Program-made: the position numbers and the translations under genes
Shown: positions 45,623-53,775 of the stretch, in pieces
Layout: every line of letters begins with the position of its first letter
Position numbering within the stretch: position 1 is the stretch's first letter
The notes under the pieces: model-generated
The model's database searches: none
Seen by the model: only the letters and a program-made list of their open reading frames with translations
Told to the model about the DNA's origin: nothing
Source of the DNA: Terriglobales bacterium
Lineage (GTDB): Bacteria > Acidobacteriota > Terriglobia > Terriglobales > Acidobacteriaceae
Assembly (NCBI GenBank): GCA_035651655.1
Contig: DASRFG010000013.1
Coordinates: forward strand, 1-64,000
DNA length: 64,000 nucleotides
Direction of reading: 5' to 3'

Positions 45623-46672
45623 ATGATTCGACGCAGATTCTCGTTCAGCACAATATTTCGCATGTCCATCGGATGGGTCGCGCTCGCGGGGTTGGCTCTG
45701 CTGACGCCCGCCTTCGCCCAAACCTCCAAGACCGTCACTTATCACGCCACCATGAATGACGTGAAGTACACCTATGGACCTGCGACGCCGGTTGCGCGTC
45801 TGCAGTCGGGCGACATTCTGGAGACCAACACCGTAGACGCTTTTGGCAATGCACTGCAGAAGCCTGGAGACACTCTGAGCATGGTGAAGGGAGACAATCC
45901 CCTGACCGGCCCATTTTTCGTCCAGGGCGCTGAGCCGGGAGACACGCTGGCGGTAAAGTTCCTCGACATCCAGGTAGATGGCAACCAGGGAGTAGGCGCA
46001 TTCGCGCCGGGATTCGGTGCTATCAATCCCACCGACTACACCCCCATGATCACGCAACCTGTTCCGGAAAAAATCTGGTACTACCCGATTGACCATGCCA
46101 CTAACACTGGCACGTTTCGCGCGCTTGATTCGGATTTCTCAGTCAAAATTCCGCTGCACCCTTTCTTCGGCTGCATCGGGGTCGCCCCCGCCGGCGGTGA
46201 GGCGCGGAGCTCCATAGTGCCTGCTGAATTCGGTGGCAACATGGACTCCCCCGAGGCCAGCGTAGGAAACACTCTTTACCTTCCTGTAAATGTGCCGGGA
46301 GCTTTGCTCTATATGGGAGATGGCCACGCCGCGATGGGAGACGGCGAAATAGCTGGAACGGCGATTGAGGTGCCATTGCGCGCACGCATGCAGGTTAGCG
46401 TCATCAAGGGGCAGCGCATTAAATGGCCACGCTTTGAGAATGAGAGCTCGATCATGGCCGTGGGAGCTTATCGTCCGCTGGATGACTGCCTCCGTATCGC
46501 GTTCACCGAGCTGGTCCACTGGATTCATAATGACTACGGCCTATCTGAGCTCGATACGTACGAATTGCTCTCGAAAGTGGCAAGGATCCACTTGAACGAG
46601 ATGGTGGATCCCAATTATGTGATCGTGGCCTCCATCGAGAAGAAGTACTTGCCTCCGAAAAAGAAGCCGTAA
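45623..46672 (+). CDS. Secreted acetamidase/formamidase family protein
   Basis: 349 residues, ATG after AAGAGGAAGCG. A signal peptide ends ALLTPAFAQ. The mature protein shows family segments LQSGDILETNTVDAFG, PFFGCIGVAPAGG and MGDGHAAMGDGEIAGTAIEV. Cytosolic members hydrolyse short amides; this one is exported, and its substrate is unknown. A -10-like TATACT lies near 45580. Confidence 0.92.
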   Translation: MIRRRFSFSTIFRMSIGWVALAGLALLTPAFAQTSKTVTYHATMNDVKYTYGPATPVARLQSGDILETNTVDAFGNALQKPGDTLSMVKGDNPLTGPFFVQGAEPGDTLAVKFLDIQVDGNQGVGAFAPGFGAINPTDYTPMITQPVPEKIWYYPIDHATNTGTFRALDSDFSVKIPLHPFFGCIGVAPAGGEARSSIVPAEFGGNMDSPEASVGNTLYLPVNVPGALLYMGDGHAAMGDGEIAGTAIEVPLRARMQVSVIKGQRIKWPRFENESSIMAVGAYRPLDDCLRIAFTELVHWIHNDYGLSELDTYELLSKVARIHLNEMVDPNYVIVASIEKKYLPPKKKP

Positions 46673-46858
46673 AGTCAGGCGTTCTAACTTATCGCGTGAG
46701 CGGCCCCAGGTAGTGACTACAGTGTCCAACCTCTGTCACCTTGACAGGGGTTGGGCTCCGGGCGAAACTCCGTTACAGGGAGGACTGTTAACCACTTCTC
46801 CGGATTGCACTTAAGTGCTTTGGGGGAAAGGGAACCGACGCTTCCTTCACTGACCCGC

Positions 46859-48310
46859 ATGTCTGACCACACGGATTCAGGACCTGTCGCAACGAAAGAT
46901 GCTGGTGTGGACGATCTCCGTTCGCGGGCACAAGAACATTCTTCCCAGGATCGCGTGGCGCAATCCGAATTTGAAGCCAGCCTGGACGCGGCACTCAGAT
47001 TAGTGAGTGAGCAATCCGTTGTGATGACGCGTGCTACAGGTTCCGCCATCGCGCTGAAGCAAGGCCAGGTCATGTTCTGCAGGGCGCGGGCGGGTACAAC
47101 CGCTCCGGAGTTAGGTGCGCAGCTTGATGGCACCTCCGGACTTTCAGGAGAGTGCGTCCGCACCGGCCGCCTGCTTATTTGCCACGATACGGAATCCGAT
47201 CCTCGGGTTGATCTCGCGGTCTGCCGACTGCTGGGCATCCGCTCCATGGTGGTGATGCCGCTTTATCTTGGGGTTGAGCTCATTGGCGTCTTCGAAGTAT
47301 TTTCCTCAACCCCTTCAGCGTTTGGACGCCACGAGATATCCGTGCTGGAAAGCATGGGTGAGTTGATCGTCTCCGTAGTTGAACCCGCTCCAGAGGTGTC
47401 GTCGCGGGCATCCGATCCCGCTGGCACTCCAGTTATCGCAAAGAAGGCGCGCAGTTCTGGCAAGGTGGACGCACCGGAGGCGAGAGTACCAACGTCCCCA
47501 TCCCCTCTGAAACAATCCTCAAAGACGGACGCAGGAGACGACCTGATCTGCGAAATCGAGGCCGGGAATGTGCATTTGGGAAAAGAGGAGATTCCCGCGT
47601 CTGAGCCGGCGATTTCCGGGCCCTTACTCACGGGCGAGCTGACACAGCGCAACCGTGCTCACAAGCCGATACTGGCCGGTATTCTCCTGCTGGGAGGATT
47701 GCTAGGATTCGGATGGTGGATCCGTTCCGTCCGTTACGCGAAGACTGCAGCGGTCGAATTGGCGGATACGCCGCCCAGTAGTGACCCGCATGCGGCAACC
47801 GATTCTCAGGGAGCTCCCTCTGCTGGACAGCCACTGCACTTGGATGACAACCAGGCTTCTCCCAAACTCTCAGAGCCGCAAGATCCCGCGATGACCGCAA
47901 CAGACAGTTCCTCTTCAGGAGTGGCCAATGAAGGGAAACCGGAATCTCTGGCTGGGGAGCCATCCGCAGACGTGGACCCAAAAGCTGATGGAACTAACCC
48001 TGATACGCCATCGGCATCCGTGGCCGATCCCAAGCTGTCCAAGCCTCTGCCCAGCACAGCGTCGCAGACAAGACGAGACAAAGTCGCCGCCGCGCACGAC
48101 ATTAAGACGCTTCGAAGTTCTGCCGAGTCAGGCGACCCGGATGCGCAACTGGCATTAGCCGTACGTTACGCCAATGGCGATGGTGTCAAGCAGAGTTATG
48201 GGGACGCCTTAAAGTGGTTCTCCCGTGCGGAAGCTCAGGGGGCCCTTCCGTCTGATCACAAGGCGCTTGACGCCGAAGAGCGAGCCCAAGCTTGGGCGGC
48301 GAGCAGATAA
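46859..48310 (+). CDS. GAF domain - TM - Sel1 repeat protein
   Basis: 483 residues from the ATG at 46859; a TTG at 46751 would add 36 residues. A GAF domain spans about 45-170 (RATGSAIALKQG, GECVRTGRLLICHDTESDPRV, VVMPLYLGVELIGVFEVFS). After a variable linker a single helix (KPILAGILLLGGLLGFGWWI) and a long Ser/Pro-rich segment lead to one Sel1-like repeat (LALAVRYANGDGVKQSYGDA). It is a paralogue of the next gene. Possibly a ligand-sensing membrane protein acting through the Sel1 part. Confidence 0.8.
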   Translation: MSDHTDSGPVATKDAGVDDLRSRAQEHSSQDRVAQSEFEASLDAALRLVSEQSVVMTRATGSAIALKQGQVMFCRARAGTTAPELGAQLDGTSGLSGECVRTGRLLICHDTESDPRVDLAVCRLLGIRSMVVMPLYLGVELIGVFEVFSSTPSAFGRHEISVLESMGELIVSVVEPAPEVSSRASDPAGTPVIAKKARSSGKVDAPEARVPTSPSPLKQSSKTDAGDDLICEIEAGNVHLGKEEIPASEPAISGPLLTGELTQRNRAHKPILAGILLLGGLLGFGWWIRSVRYAKTAAVELADTPPSSDPHAATDSQGAPSAGQPLHLDDNQASPKLSEPQDPAMTATDSSSSGVANEGKPESLAGEPSADVDPKADGTNPDTPSASVADPKLSKPLPSTASQTRRDKVAAAHDIKTLRSSAESGDPDAQLALAVRYANGDGVKQSYGDALKWFSRAEAQGALPSDHKALDAEERAQAWAASR

Positions 48311-48433
48311 GCACCAGACGGTTTGTTAATCAGGATAATGTCCCCCCAGACTTCTCGGGATAGGCCCTACTGTGGCGCAGGTTACCTTGACACCGCAAAT
48401 AGATGGTATGAAACTCCAAGTAATGCAACAGCT

Positions 48434-48455
48434 CAGGCTTTTGGAGCCTGATTTT
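48434..48455 (+). terminator. Terminator-like hairpin between GAF genes
   Basis: CAGGCT (48434-48439) pairs with AGCCTG (48445-48450), followed by ATTTTG. It is short and the T-run is poor, so termination would be partial. Confidence 0.4.
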
Positions 48456-48495
48456 GCGGCAGAATCTCGACTTTTCGCTGTAGAGTAGTGCTGGC

Positions 48496-49824
48496 ATGGA
48501 TCAATACTCCATTCTCGGGCCGCCTTCCAATCGCCACGAAGATGGCAAGAGGCAGTCTGATTGGCCAATCGCAGAGCCTTCGCCGGAGTCCCATCCACCA
48601 ACTGCGGATGCGCAAGACACTCTATTCAAAGGACCTGAATTGGGTCGCGAGGCCACGTTCTCCATTGCGGGCCCGGGGAATTCCGAATCTGAACTGAATT
48701 CGATACTGCAACTCACCGCGGAACGTGCGCAATACATTACCGGCGCCTCGGCTTCAGCTATTGCCTTGAAGAAAGGTCCGGAGCTGGTATGTTGCGCCGC
48801 AACCGGCACGATCGCCCCCGATTGCGGGGCGCGTCTGGACATGAAGTCCGGCCTTATCGCGGAGTGCATCCGCACCGGTGAAATTTTGCGCTGCGACAAT
48901 GCCGATCTCGATCCTCGGGTAAACATTGAAAGCTGCCGCCGTCTGGGAATCGAATCTGTTGTTGTCATGCCGCTGTACCAGCAGAATGAACTCATTGGAA
49001 TTTTTGAGCTGTTTGCTTCCCATGCGTATGCATTCCAGGAACGTGACATACAAACCTTAAAAGGGATGGCTGCAGGCGTAATTTCAGCTCTGAACCAGGT
49101 TGGGGCTAAACGCAACGGCCTGGAGAATTCCACGCAAAATGGCGTCAGTGCAGGAATAAGTTCATCGCCGGAAGAGAATTCCGCCACCGAGGTCGCGAGT
49201 CAATTGCTGATAATTGACAACTCGAGACTTCAAGGCGTTTGCAAAGCGTGCGGCGCGCTCATAGATATGGAAGCGGCGATCTGCCCGCAATGCGATGCCT
49301 CGAATCCGCTTTCCGCTGAACCGGTCGAGCCGGTCATCACGGCCCCGGCGTGGAGGCAAACTCTCCCCGCAAAAAGATTGCTTCTCCCGGCGCTGTTTGT
49401 TGCCTTAGCCCTGCTTGTGGCGTTCGCGCCCATTCCGCGCAGAAAAGCAAATCCACCGGCATTCAGCTCTGACCAGGCGCCAGGTTCGGAGCCCAGCTCC
49501 AGCTTAGAGCCCTCCGCGACGCCGAACACTGTTGAATCAAGTAACTCAGCATCTGCTGGCAATGGACAGGTTAGTACCGGAGTGAAGCAGCTTCTCACCG
49601 GGGTTGGTTCAGACTTCTCCAAGCTCTTGCCCACCACAGAAAAGGAAGACTTGAGCGCGCCCGCTAATGATCCCAGCATTAAAGTTTGGGTGGATACCCG
49701 CAAAGGTTATTACTACTGCCCTGGGGATGAACAATACGGTCGAACTGGACGTGGAACCTACATGAGCCAGAGAGAGGCGCAGACCGATTACTACATTCCA
49801 GCTCTGATGAAACCCTGTTCCTAA
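48496..49824 (+). CDS. GAF domain - zinc ribbon - TM protein
   Basis: 442 residues. The GAF domain (about 65-200) is a clear paralogue of the previous gene's (GASASAIALKKGP, AECIRTGEILRCDNADLDPRV, VVMPLYQQNELIGIFELF). Then come a zinc ribbon (CKACGALIDMEAAICPQC, about 245), a membrane helix (LLLPALFVALALLVAFAPI) and a C-terminal module KVWVDTRKGYYYCPGDE...YGRTGRGTYMSQREA that resembles small extracytoplasmic motifs ending in many bacterial surface proteins. Confidence 0.8.
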   Translation: MDQYSILGPPSNRHEDGKRQSDWPIAEPSPESHPPTADAQDTLFKGPELGREATFSIAGPGNSESELNSILQLTAERAQYITGASASAIALKKGPELVCCAATGTIAPDCGARLDMKSGLIAECIRTGEILRCDNADLDPRVNIESCRRLGIESVVVMPLYQQNELIGIFELFASHAYAFQERDIQTLKGMAAGVISALNQVGAKRNGLENSTQNGVSAGISSSPEENSATEVASQLLIIDNSRLQGVCKACGALIDMEAAICPQCDASNPLSAEPVEPVITAPAWRQTLPAKRLLLPALFVALALLVAFAPIPRRKANPPAFSSDQAPGSEPSSSLEPSATPNTVESSNSASAGNGQVSTGVKQLLTGVGSDFSKLLPTTEKEDLSAPANDPSIKVWVDTRKGYYYCPGDEQYGRTGRGTYMSQREAQTDYYIPALMKPCS

Positions 49825-49854
49825 CGCTCCGTTCGCCGCGCTTTCTCATTGTGC

Positions 49855-49883
49855 TTGACAAACTACTCACGACTGCATAAATT
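49855..49883 (+). promoter_or_regulatory. Sigma-70-type promoter
   Basis: TTGACA (49855-49860), a 17-bp spacer and TAAATT (49878-49883), about 33 nt upstream of the ATG at 49916. A near-consensus pair. Confidence 0.75.
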
Positions 49884-49915
49884 CCGGACATCTGCCCGCA
49901 TACCGGGTGCCTACT

Positions 49916-50179
49916 ATGAAGAATGTGTATGAGGTTTTGAGACAAAAAGAACTAGAGTTGACCCGCTTGGAAAAGGAAGTCGAGGCGTTACGCATCGCCG
50001 CTCCGTTGCTCACGGAAGAGAAAGCTGAGACCGCCGGGGAGGCAACGGCCGCCAAAAGTGCCGTTACCGCAACCACCTCCGTTCCACAACAGCCCATCCG
50101 CGTGCCTCAGCCTGCAGTCGTTTCCGCTGGAGGCGCGAGACCGGCGGGTTGGGAAGAGACCGCCAAGCGCTGGCCATAG
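49916..50179 (+). CDS. Small coiled-coil protein
   Basis: 87 residues from the ATG at 49916. Residues 1-35 form a heptad-type coiled coil (VYEVLRQKELELTRLEKEVE); the rest is Ala/Pro-rich and disordered, ending WEETAKRWP. No membrane segment. Proteins of this shape (MKNVYEVLRQKE start) are common in Acidobacteria, function unknown. Has its own promoter. Confidence 0.65.
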   Translation: MKNVYEVLRQKELELTRLEKEVEALRIAAPLLTEEKAETAGEATAAKSAVTATTSVPQQPIRVPQPAVVSAGGARPAGWEETAKRWP

Positions 50180-50311
50180 ATTTGGGAGTTCGAGTCGGGC
50201 AATCCGCCGGGTGGGTCTCTCGCTGCGGCTTACCAAACCTTCCTGTGTGCCCAGAGCTGCAGCTGTAAGTTATTAACCCGCAACCACTTCCTTTCCCTTC
50301 TCGACTTCTCG

Positions 50312-50340
50312 TTGACACTGTCGTGAACTAGGGCTAGTCT
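50312..50340 (+). promoter_or_regulatory. Sigma-70-type promoter
   Basis: TTGACA (50312-50317), 17-bp spacer, TAGTCT (50335-50340). It would drive the PilZ-TonB fusion gene at 50438. Confidence 0.65.
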
Positions 50341-50437
50341 TTTCTGATTTGGTGGTACGTGAAATGCTGCTAGGGCCCAGGTACTCCAGCTTTACAGTTC
50401 TTAGATCCAGCGAGCTCTCGGAGGGTGACGGAGGCGT

Positions 50438-51790
50438 ATGAGTCAAGCAGCCCCGGCCACACCGCCCGACGTTCAATCCGCTCGCCGACGGCACCCCCGG
50501 TACCAACTTGCGGTTCCTCTCGCCGTAACCGTTTTTCGTCCGGCTACCACCACCCGCCTCACCGGTCGGTCTCAAGATGTCGGCTTGGGTGGAATTCGCG
50601 GCGCAATGTCGGGCGAGTTGCGTCCCGGCGAAAGGGTTGAGCTGGAGTTTTCTGTCCCTTTTGCAACCACTCCATTCAAGATGCACGCCGTAGTTCGGCA
50701 CAAGGATGAGCTTGAATTTGGATTCGAATTTCTCACCCTAAAGAGTGATCAGAGGCAGGCTTTAACCAGTCTCGCAAAACTGCACGGCAAAGCACCCATC
50801 CTGAACCTGGTTGAGCAGCCTGCGCAGATCGCCGCCGCGCCGAAACCGGCGATTGTGATATGTGCGGGCTGCGGGAACGAGTACACCGAGGACAAGGCCT
50901 TCTGTATTCTCTGCGGTCGTCCAGCGGAGGTACCGCCCGCGCCTGAAGTAGAAATTAAACACGACTTAAACGCCAAGTTGTTCCGTCCCTCGGCTTGGGC
51001 CTCGGCCTTTAGGGTTTCTGCCCACTATTACGGGGTTTCCCGCGGTGCACACAACGCTGTCGTGGATACGGTGGTCGCGCTTGTGTTCTTACTTACCCTC
51101 ACCATTGGGGTGTGGCAATGGTTGAATACTCCGGCGGAGGATTCCCAGGCCAGTACCGTGGATATTCATATTGGGAGCGTGCTTTTGCATCTGGATCCCA
51201 CACCGCCTATGACACCGGAATCGCTGGCGTCGAGTCCGGCGGCCCAGGTCCTCTCGGGAACGTATCGGTCGGCGAATAGCTCGGACAATTCCTTATTCTC
51301 GGCGCTCGTACGGCCTGAGCGAAAGAACGCTTCTCAACCGCCGAGCGAGAGCATCGGCCAGCCGGGCAGCGCCAGCGCCGAGACGCCCAGGCGAATCACT
51401 GCGGGAACCCCGACATCCCCTGGAAGGCCTAAAGCACCGGAGAACCGTACGCCAATCCAACCCACGAATGCGGGCGCGCAAAAGGTTCTAAACCTAGCTC
51501 CAAGCTCAGAGCGATCCTCAACTGGCGCCCAAGTGTCATTACTTCGCAAGATATTGCCTGTCTACCCGAATGAGGCTCGAGAGGAGCATGTGGAGGGGGA
51601 CGTTGTATTGGCGGCGCTGATTGCCAAGGACGGCACAGTTGCAGAACTGCGTCCCCTCCGCGGACCCGAAATCTTGAGCGCCGCGGCCATGGATGCAGTC
51701 CGGCAATGGCGTTTTAAGCCTTACGAATTGAACGGCAAGCCAGTGGCAGTCGAGACCAGCATTCTGGTGAGTTTCCAACTTCCTAAATAG
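50438..51790 (+). CDS. PilZ - zinc ribbon - TM - TonB_C fusion protein
   Basis: 450 residues, ATG after ACGGAGGCGT. Residues 10-115: PilZ domain with RRRHPRYQLA (RxxxR) and DVGLGGIRGAM. Residues 145-170: zinc ribbon CAGCGNEYTEDKAFCILCG. One membrane helix near 205-225 (VVALVFLLTLTIGVWQWL), a long Ser/Pro linker, and a C-terminal TonB domain from about 365 (ILPVYPNEAREEHVEGDVVL, MDAVRQWRFKPYELNGKPV). A c-di-GMP sensor facing the cytoplasm is thus joined to a periplasmic TonB-type domain. No ExbBD genes are adjacent. Confidence 0.85.
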   Translation: MSQAAPATPPDVQSARRRHPRYQLAVPLAVTVFRPATTTRLTGRSQDVGLGGIRGAMSGELRPGERVELEFSVPFATTPFKMHAVVRHKDELEFGFEFLTLKSDQRQALTSLAKLHGKAPILNLVEQPAQIAAAPKPAIVICAGCGNEYTEDKAFCILCGRPAEVPPAPEVEIKHDLNAKLFRPSAWASAFRVSAHYYGVSRGAHNAVVDTVVALVFLLTLTIGVWQWLNTPAEDSQASTVDIHIGSVLLHLDPTPPMTPESLASSPAAQVLSGTYRSANSSDNSLFSALVRPERKNASQPPSESIGQPGSASAETPRRITAGTPTSPGRPKAPENRTPIQPTNAGAQKVLNLAPSSERSSTGAQVSLLRKILPVYPNEAREEHVEGDVVLAALIAKDGTVAELRPLRGPEILSAAAMDAVRQWRFKPYELNGKPVAVETSILVSFQLPK

Positions 51791-51814
51791 AAAACTACAA
51801 CGTGCGAGCGGTGC

Positions 51815-53560
51815 TCAGGAGCGGTGTACGATCCGCAGCTTTGGGGCTGCTTCCGCATAATCAGGCTCGTTCTGTTCCCCGTCAGTGTCCTTATCGAGAA
51901 CCGCTGAGTTTGGAGCTGCGGTTTCGGGAGCGGGCTGCGCACGAGTTGGACTCGCAAGCAGGAACGTCCAGGCAGCTATCAACAAAAGGGCAATCGAGAC
52001 AAACGTGCGATTCGAAGCCACAAAGTCGAGCAGGGTATCGCTCCAACTCGTCGGACCGAAGTCAACCGCTACCGAACTCGCAGCCGCGGTCTGAGTCCGC
52101 GTGAGGGGTGAGATCCCGCCCAATCCCGCAACATAGTCGGATACCCCTGAATAAAGCGCTTGCGCGATCTTCTGCCGATAGGCCGGATCTTTGAGTTCGC
52201 GCTCGTCATCGGGATTGCTGAGGAACGATATCTCGGTGAGAATGGCGGGCATATTAGCGCCGGTCAAAACGATGAATGGCGCTTCCTTGACGCCTCGGTT
52301 GTGAGCATTTGGCAGTTCTTTTGCCAAATTCTTTTCTACATCGGTCGCGAGCTCTCGCGACTCTTCAAGCCTCCCTGCCATGGCAATTTTTTGTACCAAG
52401 TCCCGGAGTTGGTTTACCGAGCGCTGCGAGACCATGTTCTCGCGTGCAGCTACTTCCAATGCCGCTGGAGATGAGGTGAAGTTTAGGTAATAGGTCTCTA
52501 TCCCGTGGGCGGAATGATCAGGACTGGAGTTCGCGTGGATGGAGACGAAAAGATCTGCTTGTTCCCGGTTCGCCCTCTGGGTGCGGGCCTCGAGCGGCAG
52601 ATAGACGTCAGTCACTCGCGTGTAGGAGACTTCGGCGCCCAGGTTCCTGAGGAGCTTGCCTAGCCGCATGGCAACATCCAGAACCAGGTCTTTTTCCAGG
52701 ACACCGGAAGGTCCAATGCCGCCCACATCATCGCCGCCATGACCGGGGTCAATCACGATTTTGCCGATTTTCAAGCCCAGGGCGCGAATGAATGTACGTT
52801 GGCTTGCTGGCATCATCCCCGAGCCCGATAGAATGGCGGATGGCGCCAAGGGCCGGCTGGGTTTCGAATGTCCCGCCATGGCTTCATCGCGCGGATTCAC
52901 GTCGCCGATGGCAACCGCAGCGGTGACAATGGCTTTATTCCGCTCCGCCAAAACTGACTCATTTGATGACCGAGTAGTTGCGGAAGCCTTCTTCCGTTCG
53001 GCAGGGCTGGCGCTGTTGCTCTTGCTTGAGGCAGGCTTATCGTCAGGTGGGCGTAGAGTCACCTGCAATCGATAGGGATCAGGAATCAGCTGCGCGGAGT
53101 AGGAAACGGGCCGGGAGAGATCAAAGACGATGCGAGTCGCGCCATTTTCCGAGTGCGCCACTCGGACATTTCCCAAAAATCCGTCTCGTCCAGAGAATTT
53201 CTTGAGTAGGACAGCGGGTTCTAATTGCACATCAGATATATCGAAATAAAGACGCTCTGGTGCATGCAGATATCCGACCTTGTACTTCACCGCTCCATCC
53301 AGGTCTATGGCCACATTCGTGACCTCAGCACTCGACCAGTGGCGTACGGCCAGCACGGTTCGGCGGACAGCGGCTTGGTTGGAAGAGTTGTCGTTCTGCG
53401 GAGTCTTCGAGCTTGGGGCTGAATTGCCAGCTACGCTCGTTGGCCGTGGTAAAACACGCGCAAATGCGGCTTTCCGGGTAAGCCCGAGCAGCATAAGAGA
53501 GCACATGCCACTTAACAGAAGCAAGCGCCAACTGCTCTTAATTAGGCCCCGGTCGGACAT
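51815..53560 (-). CDS. amiC: N-acetylmuramoyl-L-alanine amidase (AMIN + Amidase_3)
   Basis: 581 residues from the ATG at 53560; a TTG 25 codons earlier is possible. Signal/anchor helix, AMIN domain (about 70-165; LYFDISDVQLEPAVL, ATRIVFDLSRPVSYSA), a linker, and a zinc Amidase_3 domain (about 245-470) with IVIDPGHGGDDVGGIG, EKDLVLDVA, FVSIHANSS and AILTEISFLSNPDDE carrying the zinc and catalytic residues. It cleaves the stem peptide from muramic acid. A further hydrophobic helix near the C-terminus (FVSIALLLIAAWTFLLASP) is unusual for the family. Confidence 0.93.
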   Translation of the reverse strand: MSDRGLIKSSWRLLLLSGMCSLMLLGLTRKAAFARVLPRPTSVAGNSAPSSKTPQNDNSSNQAAVRRTVLAVRHWSSAEVTNVAIDLDGAVKYKVGYLHAPERLYFDISDVQLEPAVLLKKFSGRDGFLGNVRVAHSENGATRIVFDLSRPVSYSAQLIPDPYRLQVTLRPPDDKPASSKSNSASPAERKKASATTRSSNESVLAERNKAIVTAAVAIGDVNPRDEAMAGHSKPSRPLAPSAILSGSGMMPASQRTFIRALGLKIGKIVIDPGHGGDDVGGIGPSGVLEKDLVLDVAMRLGKLLRNLGAEVSYTRVTDVYLPLEARTQRANREQADLFVSIHANSSPDHSAHGIETYYLNFTSSPAALEVAARENMVSQRSVNQLRDLVQKIAMAGRLEESRELATDVEKNLAKELPNAHNRGVKEAPFIVLTGANMPAILTEISFLSNPDDERELKDPAYRQKIAQALYSGVSDYVAGLGGISPLTRTQTAAASSVAVDFGPTSWSDTLLDFVASNRTFVSIALLLIAAWTFLLASPTRAQPAPETAAPNSAVLDKDTDGEQNEPDYAEAAPKLRIVHRS

Positions 53561-53643
53561 TCGAGCGAAATCGCTCACAAGTTGCAACAGTTTATACCGG
53601 AAACTCAGGAAAACGAACCCCCCAAAAGTTGACAAAAAGTAAG

Positions 53644-53737
53644 TGTCATTCCGAGAGGGCTTTAGACACCAGGAGCCCCTATCATCAGTCAGAGTTGTTG
53701 CGGGCTGTAGAGATTCCTCACTTCGTTCGGAATGACA
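53644..53737. repeat. Inverted-repeat-bounded intergenic element
   Basis: TGTCATTCCGA (53644-53654) and TCGGAATGACA (53727-53737) are perfect inverted arms around about 70 bp that includes GAGATTCCTCACTTCG. The string matches a repeat type I recall as frequent in Acidobacteriota genomes. It sits between the two minus-strand genes. Confidence 0.8.
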
Positions 53738-53775
53738 TACGATCCTCGCGTCGCTGGAATTGACTTGGGCCGAGG

